Shown here in pieces: positions 60,599 through 64,000 of a stretch of 64,000 nt of DNA. How positions within the stretch are numbered: the first letter of the stretch is position 1; each line of letters opens with the position of its first letter. The position numbers were made by a program, and so were the translations under genes. Source of the DNA: Clostridium beijerinckii. GTDB lineage: Bacteria > Bacillota > Clostridia > Clostridiales > Clostridiaceae. Below the pieces are notes generated by a model. The model had not been told where the DNA came from and did not search any database. It saw only the letters and a list, made by a program, of their open reading frames with translations. The DNA lies in contig NZ_CP144906.1 in NCBI RefSeq assembly GCF_036699995.1, positions 2,495,001-2,559,000 on the forward strand, in the 5' to 3' direction.

Positions 60599-60634
60599 AT
60601 AGAAAAAACACCAACAATTTAGAACTCTAAATGC

Positions 60635-60679
60635 TGATGTTTTCTAACTTGGTGACCCATAGGAGAATCGAACTCCTGA
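60635..60679. repeat. attR: 45-bp repeat spanning the tRNA-Glu 3' end
   Basis: Identical to 7197-7241. It includes the CCA end and T-arm of tRNA-Glu plus 15 bases downstream. On the island side the sequence continues into a terminator hairpin that serves the tRNA (minus strand, about 60605-60640). Confidence 0.9.
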
Positions 60680-60724
60680 TTTCACCGTGAGAGGGTGGCG
60701 TCTTAACCGCTTGACCAATGGGCC
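60650..60724 (-). tRNA. tRNA-Glu (anticodon CTC)
   Basis: On the minus strand the acceptor stem GGCCCAT pairs with ATGGGTC (one G-T), the anticodon loop CTCTCAC gives CTC, the T-arm contains GTTCGATTC, and CCA is encoded. The anticodon stem has a C-A mismatch at its outer pair. It is the integration target of the island and remains intact because attR restores its 3' end. Confidence 0.93.
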
Positions 60725-61204
60725 TCACAACAAATATTATTCTACACCCATTTATTTATTATGTCAACAACTTTTTTGAATATATCCGTAAAAAAGGAAA
60801 GAGTTAGAGAAGAGTGCTTAAAATGTAAAAATGATTTGTTACATTTTATACAAATCATAATTTTCTAAATATTTAAAAAACATACTTGTTTTTCGGTGAA
60901 AATCTGTTAAACTATTATATAGTTAGTAATTTAAATAGAGGTGTATATTGTAAAATATACTCATCGCTCCTCTTGTATGATTTTTTGATCATACGGAATT
61001 ACGACTCCTTTTTAATATTTTGTGGGATATCCATTGAGATTTTATTGTTTGTGAACAGTTTAATTTTGATGGGTATTATTTTTTATGATAAATTACTATA
61101 TTTTATAATAAATTTATATTTAAAGCTTAAGTAAACCAAATGCTTAATTAATGCTAGAATGCAGAAAATCAATTGAAAGTTATGTTAACTAATAATTTTA
61201 AAGG
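60725..61204. other. Gene-free stretch right of tRNA-Glu
   Basis: No RNA or coding region can be supported. A short hairpin TGTATGAT-TTTTTG-ATCATACG lies at about 60975-60997. A hydrophobic 82-codon frame at 60886-61134 lacks a ribosome site and overlaps this hairpin. Confidence 0.5.
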
Positions 61205-61247
61205 CAAAAAGAGGATTGTCAAAATAAAATTTGATAATCCTCTTTTT
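61205..61247. terminator. Strong hairpin terminator of the His-rich gene
   Basis: AAAAAGAGGATTGTCAAA pairs with TTTGATAATCCTCTTTTT (one mismatch). It is 41 bases past the stop of the minus-strand gene, with T-runs on both strands. Confidence 0.85.
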
Positions 61248-61287
61248 TAATTTATACTACAAGCTTAAGTTATATTACTTGAAACTA

Positions 61288-61656
61288 TTATTTTGAAAGC
61301 CACTCTAATACAGCGGGATTTGCGCATGCTGAAGTTTCAGCATCAATCTTTGTTACAAAGATAATATCCCCTCCATTAGCAACAGCGCTTACTTCATCAA
61401 ATATTTCTTGTGCAGATAATGTATCTGTTTTTACAAAGAATCCTTCAGGCATAAATTGAGCCCATGAACCTAAAGATTTTATTTTTCCTGGTATATTAGT
61501 GCCACTGTGTACATGTTCATGAGAATGATCTTCTCTGCATCCACAGCCATCACCATGTTCATGAGAATGATCTTCTCCACATCCACAATCATCACCGTGT
61601 TCGTGATGATGGCCATGAGTATCGCTTAAAAAATATGTAATCATATATGCTGACAT
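61288..61656 (-). CDS. His/Cys-rich putative metal-binding protein
   Basis: 122 residues. Residues about 12-50 hold about two and a half tandem units of HGDDCGCGEDHSHEH, dense in His, Cys and acidic residues and fit to bind Zn, Ni or Co. The rest (IPGKIKSLGSWAQFMPEGFFVKTDTLSAQEIFDEVSAVANGGDIIFVTKIDAETSACANPAVLEWLSK) is a compact alpha/beta domain that I do not recognise. It may be a metal store or chaperone. The cobalamin operon nearby makes cobalt an attractive but unproven ligand. AGAAGGGATTGATATAAT precedes the ATG. The DNA repeat may vary in unit number. Confidence 0.65.
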   Translation of the reverse strand: MSAYMITYFLSDTHGHHHEHGDDCGCGEDHSHEHGDGCGCREDHSHEHVHSGTNIPGKIKSLGSWAQFMPEGFFVKTDTLSAQEIFDEVSAVANGGDIIFVTKIDAETSACANPAVLEWLSK

Positions 61657-62014
61657 TATTATATCAATCCCTTCTAGCTTTTTTTATTTATATTAGGTTA
61701 ACAAGTTATATTTAAATTATACAGTAATATTGATGGTTGTAAATTATTTCTTTGAAAATGTTAAATGTGGTTAGTATTTCATTAAGTGGAATACTGAACT
61801 TTTATTTAAATATAATTATTAGTGGGGTACTTGCAGAAAACAGATATTAATTCTATTTTTATGGCAACTAGAGAAGTGAAAATTTGATATGAATTTTATT
61901 AATACAGAAACAAAACTTAACATAACGCATATAACATAATAAAGCAGAATATTATATCATATTTAAAATTATTTTAAGTTAGAGAAATCTTTTAGTTAAA
62001 GGAGGGACAAGTAT

Positions 62015-62266
62015 ATGGATTTTGCACAGTATATAACACAAAATGCTCTGATTTTGATTCCTGCTCTATATATTGTTGGCATGGTAATAAAAAATACAGA
62101 AAAAATTAACGATAAATATATTCCCCTGATATTATTATTTCTAGGAATATTAGGAGCTGTTGGAATCATGGGCCCTAGCGTAGAATCAGTAATTCAAGGC
62201 ATACTGGTAACGGGAGCTACAGTCTATACTAATCAACTAATAAAACAAAGTTGTAAGAAAGAATGA
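62015..62266 (+). CDS. Holin-like membrane protein
   Basis: 83 residues with two membrane helices (about 11-28 and 37-58) plus a third weakly hydrophobic helix, and a basic C-terminus (KQSCKKE). The sequence LIPALYIVGMVIKNTEKINDKYIPLILLFLGILGAVGIMG resembles the phage holin family Hol44/superfamily V as recalled. AAAGGAGGGACAAGT precedes the ATG. No endolysin is adjacent, although two unexported amidases are encoded elsewhere in the window. It lies outside the island. The interval 61657-62014 holds nothing else. Confidence 0.75.
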   Translation: MDFAQYITQNALILIPALYIVGMVIKNTEKINDKYIPLILLFLGILGAVGIMGPSVESVIQGILVTGATVYTNQLIKQSCKKE

Positions 62267-62439
62267 GGATTTTAATTTACCAGTAAAGATTTAACGACTA
62301 CAATTTTATGGTTACCTTATTATATTAAAATTATTTTGAGGTTTATTGCTGACAAGTAAATACTGTCAATAATAGACCTCATTTTAGTTGAATAAAATAC
62401 AATAGTCCTATATAATTTAAAATACAATAAGAAATGATT

Positions 62440-62665
62440 TTTAGGTTCATATAAGGTTAAGTGTATATGATTAAAAGGGAAAGTGGTTAAAATCCACTAC
62501 AGCCCCCGCTACTGTGATGGAAGACTAATCTCTAAAGTATATATAAAAGTGCTCATTAATTAAAAAGTAGCTGCTTTTAAATAGTATACTGAAAAATCCA
62601 CTGAGAAATTTTCTTGGGAAGGAAGAGAATTAGGATGAGGCCAAAGTCAGGAGACCTGCCTAGGA
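62440..62665 (+). ncRNA. Cobalamin (B12) riboswitch
   Basis: Conserved elements appear in order: AGGTTCATATAAGG, AAAAGGGAAAGTGG, AATCCACTACAGCCCCCGC, TACTGTGATGG, CCACTG, TTGGGAAGG, AGGATGAGGCCAAAG and the B12 box AGTCAGGAGACCTGCCT (62645-62661). It binds adenosylcobalamin and represses the downstream synthesis genes when B12 is plentiful. An expression platform with hairpins extends to the terminator at 62758. Confidence 0.95.
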
Positions 62666-62757
62666 GTTTATAAAAATGCTATTCTTCGGAGGGAAGAAAA
62701 CTTGCAAATAGCGGGATGTAGTAGAGTAAATTCTACATTCTTAATTTGTTATGTATT

Positions 62758-62788
62758 TCCTCCTTATCTAATGATAAAGAGGATTTTT
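62758..62788 (+). terminator. Terminator in the B12 leader
   Basis: TCCTCCTTATC-TAAT-GATAAAGAGGA (one mismatch) followed by TTTTTAT, between the riboswitch and cbiK. It is probably the regulated terminator. Confidence 0.8.
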
Positions 62789-62873
62789 ATATATTCCAAA
62801 TTATAAATCTTATGAAATATTTATAAATTTATTAAATTAAGGTCTTTTTAAGACAATTTTAGGAGGAAAATAC

Positions 62874-63698
62874 ATGAGAAAAGCTATTTTAGTAGTTAGT
62901 TTCGGAACAAGCCATTTAGATGCGCTTAAGAATTCAATTGAAAAAATTGAAAATAAAATCAAAGAGGAATTCAAAGATTATGAAGTTTTTAGAGCTTTTA
63001 CAGCTCATTTTATAATAAAGAAATTAAAGGCAAAGGATAATTTGGATATATTAACACCAGAAGAAGCCCTAGAAGATTTGAAATCTAGAGGATTTGAAGA
63101 AGTTATAGTGCAGCCGCTTCATATAATTCCAGGAGAAGAATTTGATTACATCAAAGGTGTTGTGGAGCAAAGGAAAAATGATTTTAAAGATCTTAAGCTT
63201 GGAAGACCAATATTTTTTTATCAAGGAATGAATGGATTACCAGAAGATTATTCTTTATTTATTGAAAGTATTAAAGATGTTTTCGAAGGTGAAGAAAGTG
63301 TAATATTATTTGGCCACGGTACAGAACATCCATCTAATGCAGTCTATGGAATGCTGCAAACTGTTTTGGTAGATGAAGATTATGAGAATGTTTTTGTGGC
63401 AACAGTAGAAGGATATCCAACAGTTGAAAATGTAGTAAAGAAGCTAAAGAAAAAGGGAATAAATAAGACAAAACTTGTTCCTTTATTACTTGTGGCAGGT
63501 GATCACGTAAAGAATGATATGGCATCAGATGAAGAGCATTCGTTAAAGACTAGGCTTCAAAAAGAGGGAATTGAAGTGAAGTTACATATGCACGGACTTG
63601 GAGAGGTTGATAAATTTGATGGACTTTATATAAATAGAATTTATGACTCAATTGAGAATAAATATATAAATGCTGGAAGGACTAAAAAACTTAGATAA
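62874..63698 (+). CDS. cbiK: Sirohydrochlorin cobaltochelatase
   Basis: 274 residues, the size of single-domain class II chelatase CbiK. The opening KAILVVSFGTSHLDALKNSI, His148 (LFGHGTEHP) and His211 (VAGDHVKNDM) match the metal-binding histidines, and VATVEGYPT carries the conserved Glu. It inserts cobalt into sirohydrochlorin at the start of anaerobic cobalamin synthesis. No signal peptide, so it acts in the cytoplasm. TTAGGAGGAAAATAC precedes the ATG. The cobalamin riboswitch directly controls it, and cbiA follows after 80 bases. Confidence 0.93.
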   Translation: MRKAILVVSFGTSHLDALKNSIEKIENKIKEEFKDYEVFRAFTAHFIIKKLKAKDNLDILTPEEALEDLKSRGFEEVIVQPLHIIPGEEFDYIKGVVEQRKNDFKDLKLGRPIFFYQGMNGLPEDYSLFIESIKDVFEGEESVILFGHGTEHPSNAVYGMLQTVLVDEDYENVFVATVEGYPTVENVVKKLKKKGINKTKLVPLLLVAGDHVKNDMASDEEHSLKTRLQKEGIEVKLHMHGLGEVDKFDGLYINRIYDSIENKYINAGRTKKLR

Positions 63699-63778
63699 TC
63701 TAGTCTTACAGTTGCAAAATTCTTTGCAGGTAGTTAGGTAGAGTTTAAAAGTCTTTTTAGTACAGAAAGGAAAATAAT

Positions 63779-64000
63779 ATGAGGTCTATAATTATATCTT
63801 CCAATTGCAGCGGAGGAGGAAAAACTACTTTTACTCTTGGGCTTATGAAAGTACTTAAAAGTAGAAATTTTCATGTACAAGGTTATAAGGTAGGACCGGA
63901 TTATATAGATACAGCATTTCATAAAGCAGTCACAGGGATAGCTTCAAGAAATCTTGATACTTTCTTAATGGGCGAAGAAGGTGTGAAAAAAAGTTTTCAA
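63779..64000 (+). CDS. cbiA: Cobyrinate a,c-diamide synthase, N-terminal part
   Basis: The first 74 residues are present; the gene continues past the window. The P-loop SSNCSGGGKTTFTLGLMKVL and the motif GYKVGPDYIDTAFHKAVTG are diagnostic of CobB/CbiA amidotransferases. These use ATP and glutamine to amidate the a and c side chains of cobyrinate. AGAAAGGAAAATAAT precedes the ATG. It is the second gene of the riboswitch-controlled cobalamin operon. Confidence 0.93.
   Translation, partial: MRSIIISSNCSGGGKTTFTLGLMKVLKSRNFHVQGYKVGPDYIDTAFHKAVTGIASRNLDTFLMGEEGVKKSFQ

Larger units (their letters stand above)
7242..60634. mobile_element. Genomic island integrated at tRNA-Glu (about 53.4 kb)
   Basis: Bounded by 45-bp direct repeats of the tRNA-Glu 3' end. 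A tyrosine integrase lies directly inside the right boundary. TCGGGAA repeats lie inside both ends, and a shared TTACTT-N3-AAGTAA operator occurs in both arms. The cargo includes a phage-type early region, the hcp/FNR redox cluster, IS elements, palindrome-rich accessory DNA, a sigma/amidase module and a type I restriction block. No capsid, tail or conjugation genes are visible, so it is a prophage-derived or satellite-like island rather than a complete phage. Later insertions within it are likely. Confidence 0.75.

Noticed and set aside
7242..60634. Complete prophage or integrative conjugative element
   Set aside because: No terminase, capsid, portal, tail, relaxase or type IV secretion genes are present between the att repeats.
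60886..61134. 82-codon hydrophobic frame
   Set aside because: No ribosome site, internal hairpin and Phe/Ile/Leu-rich composition expected from AT-rich non-coding DNA.

Overview
The window is about 64 kb of very AT-rich DNA with strong AGGAGG-type ribosome binding sites. Its gene content (three hybrid-cluster proteins, rubredoxin, flavodoxin, a GapN-type dehydrogenase, the anaerobic cobaltochelatase CbiK behind a cobalamin riboswitch, a UviA/TcdR-like sigma factor, choline-binding-type amidase repeats) points to a strictly anaerobic Clostridium sensu stricto, perhaps near C. beijerinckii. The species is inference.

The main structural feature is an apparent 53.4-kb genomic island. A tyrosine integrase (59357-60526) abuts an intact tRNA-Glu (60650-60724, minus strand). 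The last 26 bases of that tRNA gene, its encoded CCA and the 15 bases beyond it (45 bp, 60635-60679) recur exactly at 7197-7241. TCGGGAA repeats lie just inside both ends. A TTACTT-N3-AAGTAA palindrome flanks a small regulator gene near the left end and recurs upstream of the integrase. The left arm carries an Rpn gene, decayed fragments and a phage-type early region (repressor, Cro-like regulator, excisionase-like protein, DnaD-like initiator with internal iterons, DnaC-like loader, AbrB, antirepressor). The middle carries a nitrosative/redox-stress cluster, 18.6-28.9 kb: hcp1, an FNR-type regulator with N-terminal cysteines, a DUF2249 protein, rubredoxin, hcp2, a flavin reductase, gapN, flavodoxin and hcp3. 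Three promoters there share an FNR-type box at the same distance (30 bp from box centre to -10), giving a coherent regulon. An intact IS1380-family element with a 5-bp target duplication follows.

From 30.9 to 42.6 kb come cell-envelope genes (a polysaccharide deacetylase broken by two in-frame TAG codons, an L,D-transpeptidase, small membrane proteins) and then a palindrome-rich accessory zone. More than a dozen long, mostly unrelated imperfect inverted repeats separate small genes there, including a metallo-beta-lactamase-fold gene behind a leader peptide and RBS-masking hairpin, and a HEPN-like protein. At 43.0-48.2 kb lies a second copy of a module found at 0.3-3.5 kb: YvrJ, a ribbon-helix-helix protein, an 80-aa protein, a sigma factor and an amidase. 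It is split by a 1.97-kb IS3-family element with a possible passenger gene. A defence block follows: type I HsdM-HsdS-HsdR, then a 1012-aa protein joining a calcineurin-like phosphoesterase to a P-loop NTPase. This is the best candidate for an undescribed defence protein.

Outside the island, the left flank (1-7.2 kb) holds an acetyltransferase end, module copy 1, a TetR repressor with paired operators, a flavoprotein and a PEBP-family protein. The right flank (60.7-64 kb) holds the tRNA, a His-rich protein, a holin-like protein and the start of a B12 operon under a cobalamin riboswitch.
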